A stretch of 64,000 nucleotides of DNA, taken from positions 2,096,501-2,160,500 of the forward strand of contig NZ_CP080429.1 in NCBI RefSeq assembly GCF_019613795.1, given 5' to 3'. The stretch is from Flavobacterium litorale (GTDB lineage: Bacteria > Bacteroidota > Bacteroidia > Flavobacteriales > Flavobacteriaceae). The notes beneath the pieces were generated by a model, which was given only the letters and a program-made list of their open reading frames with translations, was not told the DNA's origin and made no database searches. Positions 52,448-61,368 of the stretch are shown piece by piece (the first letter of the stretch is position 1; every line of letters begins with the position of its first letter). The position numbers and the translations under genes are program-made.

Positions 52448-53800
52448 TTACGCGTTTATTCCCAAATAATTACTTGGTGTTATTTGTAAAAGTTCGTTTT
52501 TAACATCGTCAGAAACTTTTAATGTATTAATAAAATTATGTATTGCTTCTTTATTAATTACTTGGTTGGTACGCGTTAAATCTTTTAATGCTTCGTAAGG
52601 GTTGGGGTAGCTCTCACGGCGTAGTATAGTTTGTATTGCTTCGGCAACAACAGCCCAGTTTTTCTCTAAATCTTCAGCAAATTTACCCTCGTTTAGTAAT
52701 AATTTATTTAACCCTTTTATTGTGGCTTCAAAAGCTATAATAGTATGCCCCATGGGTACACCAATGTTACGCAGTACGGTACTATCGGTAAGGTCGCGCT
52801 GTAACCTCGATATGGGTAGTTTAGCCGATAGGTGCTCGAATATAGCATTAGCAATACCTAAGTTGCCCTCAGAGTTTTCAAAATCAATAGGGTTAACCTT
52901 GTGTGGCATAGCCGATGAACCTATCTCGCCCGCTTTAATTTTTTGTTTAAAGTAATCCATCGATACATACGTCCAAATATCCCTATCAAGGTCAATTAGT
53001 ATTGTATTAATACGCTTTAAAGCATCAAAAAACGCTGCAAAATGGTCGTAATGCTCTATTTGCGTAGTAGGGAAAGAGTGTTTTAAGCCCAATCTACCTT
53101 CTACAAAATCATTTCCAAATTTTCTCCAATCGTTATTTGGGTATGCAATAGCGTGCGCATTAAAATTTCCTGTAGCACCACCAAATTTGGCGGCAAACGG
53201 TACATTAAATAACAAGCGTAATTGTTCTTCCAAGCGTTCTACAAATACGCCTATTTCTTTGCCTAAACGGGTAGGCGATGCAGGTTGCCCGTGCGTACGT
53301 GCCAACATGGGTACATCTGCCCACTCTACACTCAATTCTTTTAGTTTTGCAATTAATTTGATGAGCGATGGCATGTAAACATCCTCAAACGCTTCTTTGG
53401 TAGAAAGCGGTATTGCCGTGTTGTTTATATCTTGTGAGGTTAACCCAAAGTGGATAAACTCTTTATAATCATCCAATCCGAGTTTATCGAATGCTTTTTT
53501 AATGAAATATTCAACCGCCTTAACGTCGTGATTGGTTGTTTTCTCTATTTCTTTTATCTGTTGTGCATCTTCCGATGTAAAATTTTTATAAATATCGCGT
53601 AACGCATCAAAAAGGCTGTTATCAACATTTTTAAGTTGTGGTAAGGGTAACTCGCATAACATAATGAAATATTCAATTTCTACGAGTACACGATAGCGTA
53701 TTAATGCTTCTTCCGAAAAATAAGGGGATAATGCTATGGTTTTGTTTCTGTAACGTCCGTCTATAGGCGATATAGCGTTTAGTTCCGATAAAATTTGCAT
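52448..53800 (-). CDS. purB: adenylosuccinate lyase
   Basis: A fumarase/aspartase-superfamily enzyme of 450 residues acting twice in purine synthesis, on SAICAR and on adenylosuccinate, releasing fumarate each time. The start is ATG 53800 (MQILSELNAISPIDGRYRNKT), since the longer frame begins inside the -7 element. The family signature is GSSAMPHKVNPIDFENSEGN. Other conserved blocks are TNHDVKAVEYFIK, FGLTSQDINNTA and ARTHGQPASPTRLGKE. Confidence 0.96.
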   Translation of the reverse strand: MQILSELNAISPIDGRYRNKTIALSPYFSEEALIRYRVLVEIEYFIMLCELPLPQLKNVDNSLFDALRDIYKNFTSEDAQQIKEIEKTTNHDVKAVEYFIKKAFDKLGLDDYKEFIHFGLTSQDINNTAIPLSTKEAFEDVYMPSLIKLIAKLKELSVEWADVPMLARTHGQPASPTRLGKEIGVFVERLEEQLRLLFNVPFAAKFGGATGNFNAHAIAYPNNDWRKFGNDFVEGRLGLKHSFPTTQIEHYDHFAAFFDALKRINTILIDLDRDIWTYVSMDYFKQKIKAGEIGSSAMPHKVNPIDFENSEGNLGIANAIFEHLSAKLPISRLQRDLTDSTVLRNIGVPMGHTIIAFEATIKGLNKLLLNEGKFAEDLEKNWAVVAEAIQTILRRESYPNPYEALKDLTRTNQVINKEAIHNFINTLKVSDDVKNELLQITPSNYLGINA

Positions 53801-53827
53801 GTGTTGTGTGTTGTAAATGAGTAAGCG

Positions 53828-53835
53828 CAAATATA
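53828..53835 (-). promoter_or_regulatory. candidate -7 element for purB
   Basis: Minus-strand TATATTTG, an exact match, 27 nt upstream of ATG 53800 and overlapping the longer frame's start at 53830. No clear -33 element. Confidence 0.45.
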
Positions 53836-53879
53836 CGTTTTTGTTGTGAGTTTTTTAGAAATTTACGTACTCAGACGGC

Positions 53880-54581
53880 TTACAATTCGTTGATTTTTAT
53901 TAAATTTTCTACTACAATTTTCATCCCTTCACTACCTTTTAACGGAAACACCTCTACGGGGTTACTTAAATGGGGTAATTGTGCAGGGTTTGGGTCTATG
54001 TAATAAATAGGTGCGTTTGGTTTGGCGTAATCTATTAGCCCCGCTGCGGGGTATACCTGCATACTTGTTCCTATTACAATTATATAATCGGCTTGTTTTA
54101 CTATTTGCATAGCTTTTGTTATGGCAGGTACTGCCTCGCCAAACCAAACTATGTGTGGGCGTAGTTGTTGTTGCGTAGTAGGGTGGAGTGTACCCAAAGT
54201 AATATCAGCTGTCCAGCGTATTATGGTATTTTCATTTTGTGTGCAACGGGCTTTTAGGAGTTCGCCGTGTAAATGTATTACGTTATTGCTGCCAGCACGT
54301 TCGTGCAAATCATCTACATTTTGGGTAATTACAGTAACATCAAATACATCTTCCAGTTGTGCTATAAGCGTATGTGCTTTATTGGGGTGTACTTCGTGCA
54401 GTTGTTTTCGTCTTTTATTATAAAAGTCCAAAACAAGTGCAGGGTTTTTACGGAAACCTTCGGACGATGCGACTTCCATTACATCATGCCCTTCCCACAA
54501 ACCACCTGCATCTCTAAACGTATTTATGCCACTTTCGGCACTAACGCCTGCTCCGCTAAGTACTACAAGTTTCTTTTTCAT
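53880..54581 (-). CDS. SIR2 family NAD-dependent protein deacylase
   Basis: A 233-residue class III (CobB/SIRT5-like) sirtuin. The NAD site is SGAGVSAESGINTFRDAGGLW. TQNVDDLHERAG and the catalytic His105 (HLHGELLKARC) are present. Tyr54 and Arg57 in LDFYNKRRKQL are the pair that recognises acidic acyl groups, so desuccinylation or demalonylation as well as deacetylation is expected. The protein has only one cysteine (Cys113), so the four-cysteine zinc site of most sirtuins is missing. It follows the anti-sigma gene after 3 nt, hence is probably in the sigma-factor operon. Confidence 0.92.
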   Translation of the reverse strand: MKKKLVVLSGAGVSAESGINTFRDAGGLWEGHDVMEVASSEGFRKNPALVLDFYNKRRKQLHEVHPNKAHTLIAQLEDVFDVTVITQNVDDLHERAGSNNVIHLHGELLKARCTQNENTIIRWTADITLGTLHPTTQQQLRPHIVWFGEAVPAITKAMQIVKQADYIIVIGTSMQVYPAAGLIDYAKPNAPIYYIDPNPAQLPHLSNPVEVFPLKGSEGMKIVVENLIKINEL

Positions 54582-54584
54582 GTA

Positions 54585-55376
54585 TTACACTTTTCCTAGT
54601 GTGTGTAGTTGTCCCAATGTTGGATTTTCGCTACCGCCCCCAGGCTCTAACGTTATACCAAATGCTTCTGCACCTTCAAAGCTATCTACTTTATAAACAC
54701 CTTTATTGGCATCTGCTATAGCACTATCCAATACGCCAATGCTAATAGGGGTAAGCGGGTTAAGTTTAAGTGCCCAAACTTGGTATACTTTACCTTCTGG
54801 TGGGGCGGGTAAGCCCGTTATGTCAACATGCGTTTTATTACTTTTTTTGTTTAAGTAAACTTTTGCAAATGATTCTGGCGCAATTTGTTGCCCTTCAAGA
54901 TGAATTTCTGTATTGTCAGTATCACGAACAATTGCCAACGCTCTTTCGGTTAGTGTATGCTGCTTTTTTATACTAACTACCATTTGCTCAAATTTATTGC
55001 GTTGGATGCTGGTTTCCTGTACCTCCTTGCTAACCTGGTTGTATTTGTGGTACTGAATGCCAATACCAAACATAAGTATAATAGCTGCTGCCCAACCAAT
55101 ATATTGGGTTGTTTTACTACGTTTGTTTATAGGTACTACGCTATCTTGATTTTCTTTAATTAGTTTAGCGTATAGCTTGTTGTAGTTTTGTGCCGATAGC
55201 TTTGGCGATATACCATACGATAGGTTTATTATTGATTTTTCGATAGCAAGAATTTCTGCTTGTACTTCGGTATCACGTTCTGCTACTTTTTGTATTTCGC
55301 TATTTTCATTTTCAGATAATAATCCAAAAACAAAAAGTTCTAGCGTTCCCGATTCTATTAATTCCTTGCTATCCAT
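54585..55376 (-). CDS. anti-sigma factor, RskA family
   Basis: A 263-residue membrane regulator. The cytoplasmic N-terminus (LIESGTLELFVFGLLSENEN) is the anti-sigma domain, without a zinc HxxxCxxC motif. One membrane helix follows at about residues 92-108 (YIGWAAAIILMFGIGIQY), then a coiled region (about 110-145) and the periplasmic RskA domain (HVDITGLPAPPEGKVYQVWAL and FGITLEPGGGSENPT). It should hold the ECF sigma factor encoded by the overlapping upstream gene inactive until a periplasmic signal triggers proteolysis. The signal is unknown. Confidence 0.9.
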   Translation of the reverse strand: MDSKELIESGTLELFVFGLLSENENSEIQKVAERDTEVQAEILAIEKSIINLSYGISPKLSAQNYNKLYAKLIKENQDSVVPINKRSKTTQYIGWAAAIILMFGIGIQYHKYNQVSKEVQETSIQRNKFEQMVVSIKKQHTLTERALAIVRDTDNTEIHLEGQQIAPESFAKVYLNKKSNKTHVDITGLPAPPEGKVYQVWALKLNPLTPISIGVLDSAIADANKGVYKVDSFEGAEAFGITLEPGGGSENPTLGQLHTLGKV

Positions 55377-55906
55377 TATACCTCTAGTATTGTTCTTAGT
55401 TCCTTAATACAATTCCTATTTTGTGTTTTAACTGTTCCTAAAGGTATTTGAAGCTCTTCCGAAGCTTCTTGTTGTGTATAGCCTTTAAAGAATAATAGAT
55501 CCATGATGCGGATACACCTTGGCTTTAGTTTTTTGATGAATTCTCTTATCCCGATGGCATCAATTTTATAGGTTATTGCTGTATTGTTATCAAGAATATC
55601 TACGAAATTATCTGAAGATAGGTTTTTCTTGCTGTTATTGCGGCTTTTAGAGCGAAGCCTGTCTATAGCCGTATTCCGTGCAATGTTTAATATCCACGTA
55701 AAAAACCTACCTCTACTAGTAGTATAGCTATCAATATTCTTCCATATTTTTACAAATACTTCCTGTAATATATCTTCACTCTCTTCTTTATCATTAATTA
55801 GGTTAAAGATAATACCGTAAAGACTTTTAGCATACATATCGTAAAGTAGGGTAAATGCTTTGTCGTCTTTTTTGTAAATTTGTTCGAGTAATTCTTCCTG
55901 TGTCAT
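55376..55906 (-). CDS. ECF RNA polymerase sigma factor (SigK type)
   Basis: A 176-residue sigma-70 factor with region 2 (FTLLYDMYAKSLYGIIF, DILQEVFVKIWKNIDSY, and the promoter-melting part GRFFTWILNIARNTAIDRLR) and region 4 (LLFFKGYTQQEASEELQIPLGTVKTQNR). The stop and the start of the anti-sigma gene share a base (TAATG), the usual coupled arrangement. It directs transcription of a small regulon, probably including its own operon and thus the sirtuin. Confidence 0.93.
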   Translation of the reverse strand: MTQEELLEQIYKKDDKAFTLLYDMYAKSLYGIIFNLINDKEESEDILQEVFVKIWKNIDSYTTSRGRFFTWILNIARNTAIDRLRSKSRNNSKKNLSSDNFVDILDNNTAITYKIDAIGIREFIKKLKPRCIRIMDLLFFKGYTQQEASEELQIPLGTVKTQNRNCIKELRTILEV

Positions 55907-55961
55907 ACTTAAATTTTAGCACCTCTAAATTAGCAAAACATTTTAAACATCAGTACTCATA

Positions 55962-56624
55962 ATGAAAAATACATCAGACTTGGATTATCTTACTTATATT
56001 GAGAATTTTATTACTGCTGATAGAAAAAATAGGTTTTTAGAGATACTCCAAAACAGAACAAAGCATTTTACGGTGGCTATAGAGGATGTTTTTCAGTTGC
56101 ATAACACAAGTGCTGTAATGCGAACATGTGAAGTTTTTGGTATACAGGAGCTTAATGTGGTAGAGGAGCGGTACGGTAAAGATATTGATAAGGAAATTGC
56201 TATGGGGGCGCAAAAGTGGGTAGATGTTAATAGGTTTGATACGACTAATACTTGTATAACGAGTTTAAAAGAACATGGTTACAAAATAATAGCTACTTCG
56301 CCGCATCAAAATTCGAGCCCTTTAGATGTATTTGATATTACCGAACCTGCAGCACTGTTTTTTGGTACTGAAAAAGATGGATTATCTGAAACAGTATTAC
56401 AACAAGCGGATGGGTTTGTACATATCCCTATGGCTGGATTTACCGAGAGTTTGAATATATCCAATTCGGCAGCTATAATTATACAAGATATTACCAATCG
56501 TTTACGAAAATCGGGTATTGCATGGCAGTTATCTGATAAGGAAATATTGGAAAAACGTATTGATTGGACACGGAAATCAATAAAAGATATTGATTTTGTT
56601 ACGGAAAAGTATTTGGCAGGATAA
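55962..56624 (+). CDS. trmH: TrmH/SpoU family tRNA 2'-O-methyltransferase
   Basis: A 220-residue SPOUT enzyme. Motif 1 is HNTSAVMRTCEVFGIQELNVV, motif 2 AALFFGTEKDGLSE and motif 3 HIPMAGFTESLNISNSAAI, forming the SAM-binding knot. The N- and C-terminal helical extensions resemble TrmH, which methylates G18 of tRNA, more than RlmB. It diverges from the sigma-factor gene across a 55-nt gap and converges with the next gene, the stops being 1 nt apart. Confidence 0.9.
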   Translation: MKNTSDLDYLTYIENFITADRKNRFLEILQNRTKHFTVAIEDVFQLHNTSAVMRTCEVFGIQELNVVEERYGKDIDKEIAMGAQKWVDVNRFDTTNTCITSLKEHGYKIIATSPHQNSSPLDVFDITEPAALFFGTEKDGLSETVLQQADGFVHIPMAGFTESLNISNSAAIIIQDITNRLRKSGIAWQLSDKEILEKRIDWTRKSIKDIDFVTEKYLAG

Positions 56625-56625
56625 A

Positions 56626-57393
56626 CTAATCGCCTCTGTTTAATACTTTATATTCTTCGTAACAACCACTTATGGCGTCCATAATTTGTAAGTCGTTAGC
56701 CGTAGTTATAAATACTTCCGAGTAGTTACAACGCTCCAGTATATCAGCAATTTCTTCTTTGGTAACACCCAATAATGCGGCTAACGTTTCACGATCGAAT
56801 TTAGATGCCAAAGCATTACGTACCGTATCATCTTTTTTCATTTCGCGTAATCGGCGCATTTCGGCAGGTTTTTTACCAAATATGTTGTGCAATAAGTCGG
56901 CAGGATTAAATACTGAACTTACAATACGTTTAAAGGCACTTGGTGAGTTTTCGCCACCCTCATAACCTTGTGGTAGCCCCGATATAGCATAACGGTAGTT
57001 AGGCTCTTTAATAGGAGCCAGTTTAGAGTCTATTTGCAAATAACCTGTAAGGTTGTATTTATTAATAACAACTTCCTCTAGCGTATAAGCCCTTTCGGTT
57101 AATGGTATTTTGGTAGTAGTGGTGTTATTAACCCAGTCGTTTGTTACCCGTACTTTTATGGACTGATACCCGATTAGAGATACATGCAATGTATCGTTAG
57201 GGCTAGCCTCTATGGTAAATTTACCCTTAGCATCGGTAAGTGTACCTTTAACCGTGTTAATGTTGATTATATTTACATTTGCCGCAGGTCTTAATGTACC
57301 ATCGTTAATGATAATACCCGAAACTGTTTTTGGCTGTTGTGCAAAACTAAATAGCGAAAAACTTAAAAATAAAAAAACTACAAAATACCTCAT
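56626..57393 (-). CDS. secreted carboxypeptidase-regulatory-like domain protein
   Basis: A 255-residue protein. The start is ATG 57393, which gives a signal peptide (MRYFVVFLFLSFSLFSFAQ); the longer frame adds an unlikely 20-residue front. Residues 22-110 form a CarboxypepD_reg-like domain (TVSGIIINDGTLRPAANVNI, KGTLTDAKGKFTIEAS and HVSLIGYQSIKV). The rest is a helical region with IVSSVFNPADLLHNIFGKKP. There is no barrel, so it is not a TonB receptor. The function is unknown. Confidence 0.85.
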   Translation of the reverse strand: MRYFVVFLFLSFSLFSFAQQPKTVSGIIINDGTLRPAANVNIININTVKGTLTDAKGKFTIEASPNDTLHVSLIGYQSIKVRVTNDWVNNTTTTKIPLTERAYTLEEVVINKYNLTGYLQIDSKLAPIKEPNYRYAISGLPQGYEGGENSPSAFKRIVSSVFNPADLLHNIFGKKPAEMRRLREMKKDDTVRNALASKFDRETLAALLGVTKEEIADILERCNYSEVFITTANDLQIMDAISGCYEEYKVLNRGD

Positions 57394-57472
57394 TGACTGT
57401 TTATGTAATGTAAAAGTAATAAACAAACGCGATATTTTGTAGTTAGTATGCAATTATGCTGAAATATTTACA

Positions 57473-59248
57473 TTAACTTCTTCTAGGCTTTCTATCTCTA
57501 GAGCCTGGTCTGCCTTCTCCACGTCGTGCTGGACGTTCGAAAGAATTGTCTCTTCGGTTGCTTCTACCGCCTCCAAATGAGTCACTTCTGCTTCCACGAC
57601 CACCGCTGTTTCTACCATTGTGGTCTCTACGTCGGCTACTGCCACCATCATTTTTAGATATCTCAACATTTATCTTACGCCCTTCAAGATGCATGCTATT
57701 AAAGGTATCTAAAACACTCTGCATGTGTTCTGCATCGGTATTAAAGAAAGAGAAACCTTCTTTTACATCAACTTTAAACACATCATCACGCCCTAAGCCC
57801 AACGTATCACGAAGGAAATCTTTTAGGCTCATCCAATCAAAATTATCTCTTGACCCGATGTTGATAAAGTAGCGTACTGCACCGCTGTTACTTCCTGGAC
57901 GAGAACTATCGCGTCTGTCGCCAGCAGGTTGTGCCGAGAGGTCTTTATTGTTTTTATAATATTCAATAAATCGGTTAAACTCTACCGATACCATTTTTTT
58001 GATAAGTTCTTCCTTAGTAAGGTCTTTCATTACCTCATATATTGCAGGTAGGTACGAGTCTATTTCGTGGTCAATTTCTACATCCTTGATTTTATTAGCA
58101 AGGTGGAAAAGCTGTATTTCGCAAATTTCAATACCCGATGGTATTGTTTTTTCCTCAAACTTTTGTTTGATGATGCGCTCTATGGTTGTAATTTTTCTCA
58201 GTTCACTCTTCGTAATTATTACTATAGAGGTACCTAGTTTACCTGCACGCCCTGTACGACCACTACGGTGGTTATAGGTTTCTATCTCATCAGGTAACTG
58301 GTAGTTAATTACGTGTGTAATATTATCTACGTCAATACCCCTTGCAGCAACATCGGTAGCTACAAGCATTTGTATCTGTCGGTTTCTAAACGATTTCATT
58401 ACCGAGTCACGCTGTGCCTGCGATAAATCGCCGTGTAGAGCAGCAGCATTGTAACCGTCTTCAATCAGTTTTTCGGCAACCGCTTGCGTATCACGTTTTG
58501 TACGGCAAAATATAACCGAGAATATATCGGGGTTAGCATCTGCAAGGCGTTTTAATGCCTCATAACGGTTACGACCGTTTACTAAGTAAAATTCGTGCGA
58601 TACAGTAGATGAGCCTGAATTTTTATGACCAACAGTTATTTCTAACGGTTTTCTCATAAATTCTTTTGCTATACGAGCAACCTCCTGTGGCATTGTTGCC
58701 GAGAATAACCAAGTGCTTTTTTCATCGGGTGATGTAGATAGTATCGAAACAATATCATCATAAAAGCCCATGTTTAGCATCTCATCCGCCTCATCCAATA
58801 TGCAATAATCAATTTTAGAGATGTTTACCAACCCTCTGTTAATCATATCTTGCATACGCCCAGGTGTAGCTACAATAATTTGCGCTCCTCTTTTTACCTC
58901 TCTGGCTTGTTCTGTAATGCTAGCACCCCCGTATACGGCAACAGTATGTACGTTTACATACTTTGAGTATAGTTTAATTTCGTTTGTAATTTGCAGGCAA
59001 AGTTCACGCGTTGGTGATAGTATAAGTGCCTGTGTGTTCCTGTTGTTAGGATCTATTTTTTGGATAAGCGGAAAACCAAAAGCCGCTGTTTTCCCTGTCC
59101 CCGTTTGCGCTAACGCTACAATATCTGTATCTTTTTCCAATAATAGGGGAATCGCCTTTTCCTGTACCTCTGACGGATTTTCAAATCCTAGATCGTTTAT
59201 CGCCTTCAGAAGCGATTCATTCAATCCTAATTGTTCAAATTTATTCAT
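57473..59248 (-). CDS. DEAD-box RNA helicase
   Basis: A 591-residue helicase of the DeaD/CsdA-DbpA group. Helicase motifs are ALAQTGTGKTAAFGFP (I), PTRELCLQI (Ia), ATPGRM, LDEADEMLNMGF (II), FSATMP (III), VATDVAARGIDVDN (V) and YNHRSGRTGRAGK (VI). A DbpA-like RNA-binding domain lies at about residues 450-525 (YFINIGSRDNFDWMSLKDFL). The tail of about 65 residues is rich in Gly, Arg and Ser and probably binds RNA non-specifically. The role is unwinding structured RNA in ribosome assembly or cold adaptation. Confidence 0.94.
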   Translation of the reverse strand: MNKFEQLGLNESLLKAINDLGFENPSEVQEKAIPLLLEKDTDIVALAQTGTGKTAAFGFPLIQKIDPNNRNTQALILSPTRELCLQITNEIKLYSKYVNVHTVAVYGGASITEQAREVKRGAQIIVATPGRMQDMINRGLVNISKIDYCILDEADEMLNMGFYDDIVSILSTSPDEKSTWLFSATMPQEVARIAKEFMRKPLEITVGHKNSGSSTVSHEFYLVNGRNRYEALKRLADANPDIFSVIFCRTKRDTQAVAEKLIEDGYNAAALHGDLSQAQRDSVMKSFRNRQIQMLVATDVAARGIDVDNITHVINYQLPDEIETYNHRSGRTGRAGKLGTSIVIITKSELRKITTIERIIKQKFEEKTIPSGIEICEIQLFHLANKIKDVEIDHEIDSYLPAIYEVMKDLTKEELIKKMVSVEFNRFIEYYKNNKDLSAQPAGDRRDSSRPGSNSGAVRYFINIGSRDNFDWMSLKDFLRDTLGLGRDDVFKVDVKEGFSFFNTDAEHMQSVLDTFNSMHLEGRKINVEISKNDGGSSRRRDHNGRNSGGRGSRSDSFGGGRSNRRDNSFERPARRGEGRPGSRDRKPRRS

Positions 59249-59268
59249 ATATGTTTTTAAAATAGGGG

Positions 59269-59276
59269 CAAAGGTA
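59269..59276 (-). promoter_or_regulatory. candidate -7 element for the DEAD-box helicase
   Basis: Minus-strand TACCTTTG, an exact TAnnTTTG match 20 nt upstream of the ATG at 59248. No -33 element recognised. Confidence 0.4.
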
Positions 59277-59347
59277 CTGTTTGTTAGTGAGATATACTAA
59301 TAACAGTGCTAGTTTTATTTTGAGTAAATAAATTGAAAATCAGCTAG

Positions 59348-59920
59348 TTATTTTTCTAAAAAAGCAATAAGCTGTGCTACCGCTTTACCACGATGGCTAA
59401 GTTGTGCTTTTTCGTCCAAAGAAATTTCTGCAAAAGTACGGTTTTTACCTTCGGGCTTAAAAATAGGGTCGTACCCAAACCCCTCAGTACCTGCTTTTTC
59501 GGTAGTTATCTTACCTTTTGCAATACCTGTAAATAAATGCTGTTTGTTATTATAATTAAGTGCAATAACAGTTTTAAAATTGGCATCTCGGTTGGCTGTA
59601 TTGCTGAGTTCGCTAAGTAGCTTATTCATGTTGTCGTTGGCATCTTTTTGCATGCCTGCATAGCGTGCAGAGTATACGCCAGGAGCTCCGTTTAAGGCAG
59701 CTACCTCTAAACCTGTATCGTCAGCAAAACAATCGTAGCCGTATTTTTCGGTTACATAATTGGCTTTTAAAATCGCGTTACCCTCAATAGTATCAGCAGT
59801 TTCAGGAATATCTTCAACACAGCCAATATCCTCTAAACTCAATAGTTCAATGCCTTTAGGGAGTTGGTGCTTTATTTCTTGTATCTTATTTTTATTGTTT
59901 GAGGCAAAAACGAGTTTCAT
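59348..59920 (-). CDS. rdgB: XTP/dITP diphosphatase (RdgB/HAM1)
   Basis: A 190-residue house-cleaning enzyme that hydrolyses non-canonical purine nucleoside triphosphates to monophosphates. It starts with [19 protein letters not shown]. The catalytic and metal-binding segment is [26 protein letters not shown], and it ends with [19 protein letters not shown] and LSHRGKAV. It is last in a unit of four minus-strand genes; the upstream membrane gene ends 2 nt away. Confidence 0.95.
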   Translation of the reverse strand: MKLVFASNNKNKIQEIKHQLPKGIELLSLEDIGCVEDIPETADTIEGNAILKANYVTEKYGYDCFADDTGLEVAALNGAPGVYSARYAGMQKDANDNMNKLLSELSNTANRDANFKTVIALNYNNKQHLFTGIAKGKITTEKAGTEGFGYDPIFKPEGKNRTFAEISLDEKAQLSHRGKAVAQLIAFLEK

Positions 59921-59922
59921 GA

Positions 59923-60399
59923 TTAGTATAAGGGATAGGGAGATTTATTCTTTTTGCTGCAAAGTTTATCGGTAAGTGGGGCAATAATTATCCAGCGTAC
60001 ATTTTCGCCCTTGTTAACTCTGGATGCTGTATTTATAACAGCTACAAATTCTATTATGTTTAGTAATATAACGGCAAATAAATAAATACCATAGTAAAGG
60101 GTAGGTTCGGTTTTATTTAGCATTACAGATAACGTCCAGCCCCAAGCAATACTGTTAAAAGGAATAATAATAGTTTGTGCCAGTATGGCTTGTATGCAGT
60201 GCCAACGTACAAAATAAGATGCTTTTAGGTTGCCCAAATAATACACGCCCGATGCTATTAAGTTTATAATGGGTAAGGGCATACCTGCAATTACAGCTAC
60301 TATAGCCATAAGGTAGCTATTACCTGCTTTTTCGTAATCGTTAGGGTGTACATGTATTACAGTTTCTTTATCCTTTACAACCCCTTCTGTATATTCCAT
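59923..60399 (-). CDS. DUF4870-like membrane protein
   Basis: A 158-residue protein with about four hydrophobic segments. It matches the DUF4870/Tic20-like pattern ([35 protein letters not shown]: helix, charged turn, 'FHAxQAI'-type segment). The ATG at 60399 is used; the open frame from 60405 would begin with TTG. The first 25 nt overlap the end of the DUF2752 gene. The function is unknown. Confidence 0.75.
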   Translation of the reverse strand: MEYTEGVVKDKETVIHVHPNDYEKAGNSYLMAIVAVIAGMPLPIINLIASGVYYLGNLKASYFVRWHCIQAILAQTIIIPFNSIAWGWTLSVMLNKTEPTLYYGIYLFAVILLNIIEFVAVINTASRVNKGENVRWIIIAPLTDKLCSKKNKSPYPLY

Positions 60400-60785
60400 A
60401 TCCAATTAATAATTACTAACACAACAAGTACTATGGCCAAATGTTTTGTTTTAATTGTTTTTTCAAACTTTAAATAGTTTTTATAGAGTGTGTCTTTCTT
60501 CAAACTCACATCATACAATAACCATAACGGAAATATAAGCATTATACTCGCAACAATTATACCTAGCGGATTTATAAGTAAGGCTTCTGAGATGTTACCT
60601 TCTGTAAGCGCAATTATGGAACGTGTGTTGCCGCAAGAGGGGCATGGTACTCCAGTAGTATTTTTAAATAAACAAGCTGGCGTATGGTTATGCTCCGAGT
60701 GACCTTGCAACATAATATACGCCAGCCAACTATAACCAGCTATTAATCCTAAAGCAATAATAAGGTATAGCTTGTTTCTAGTCAT
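60375..60785 (-). CDS. DUF2752 membrane protein
   Basis: A 136-residue protein with two or three membrane helices and the hallmark TGVPCPSCGNTRSIIAL followed by NPLGIIVASIMLIF. The CPxCG motif may bind a metal or form a disulphide. The function is unknown. It overlaps the following gene by 25 nt and lies 5 nt after the TM2 gene, so the three small membrane proteins are co-translated. Confidence 0.85.
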   Translation of the reverse strand: MTRNKLYLIIALGLIAGYSWLAYIMLQGHSEHNHTPACLFKNTTGVPCPSCGNTRSIIALTEGNISEALLINPLGIIVASIMLIFPLWLLYDVSLKKDTLYKNYLKFEKTIKTKHLAIVLVVLVIINWIWNIQKGL

Positions 60786-60790
60786 TTAAT

Positions 60791-61129
60791 TTATCCTAAA
60801 AATTGCTGAATTTTTTCTATGTTTTTATCACGAGTAGCATCCATAATCAAAAACCAGTCAACAATAGTCCAAATACCAGCACCACCACATGTTAGCAGTT
60901 TACCTACTCCCATACCAGTATCTCCAATAAGAAAACGGTCGATACCTAAACCTCCAGCTAATATAGAAACGATAATGATAGTAGTAGGGTCTTTAAGTTC
61001 TATGCTTTGTAGCATAGTCCACTTCGATTCATCTAAGTTTAATAGCCTTTCGCGGATATAATTTAATTGTTGACTTCTGAAATACTTAGCATTTGACATT
61101 AAATACATGTCTACTTTTTGTGCCTCCAT
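60791..61129 (-). CDS. TM2 domain-containing protein
   Basis: A 112-residue protein. The C-terminal half is a TM2 domain: ILAGGLGIDRFLIGDTGMGVGKLLTCGGAGIWTIVDWFLI, two membrane helices joined by the conserved 'G.DRF..G....G..K' turn. The N-terminal 50 residues are helical and soluble. The function is not established in bacteria. It is first in the unit TM2-DUF2752-DUF4870-rdgB. Confidence 0.88.
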   Translation of the reverse strand: MEAQKVDMYLMSNAKYFRSQQLNYIRERLLNLDESKWTMLQSIELKDPTTIIIVSILAGGLGIDRFLIGDTGMGVGKLLTCGGAGIWTIVDWFLIMDATRDKNIEKIQQFLG

Positions 61130-61305
61130 TTTATTTGTTTTTGGTTGATTATTATGTTGTAAAACTAAAAAAATAATTTAACACATTGTTAATTAATTGT
61201 GTTTTTAGTTACCCTGCTAAGGCAAAGCGTATTTTTTTGTTTAAATTTAGATGACGCTTTTTTATAAAATGCGCATAGCGATATAGTATTGTGTTAAAAA
61301 ATTAT

Positions 61306-61336
61306 TATGACAGAAGTAATATATTGACTACTTTTG
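61306..61336 (+). promoter_or_regulatory. candidate promoter for the SPT-type gene
   Basis: TATG at 61306-61309, a 19-nt spacer and TACTTTTG at 61329-61336 (exact -7). The ATG is 33 nt downstream. The 61130-61368 gap shows no gene. Confidence 0.45.
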
Positions 61337-61368
61337 ATGCGTTTTTATGACACTGAAAATTTTGATAT

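Noticed and set aside
58821..59300. 159-codon plus-strand open frame opposite the helicase start
   Set aside because: It is antisense to the conserved DEAD-box motifs and has no features of its own.
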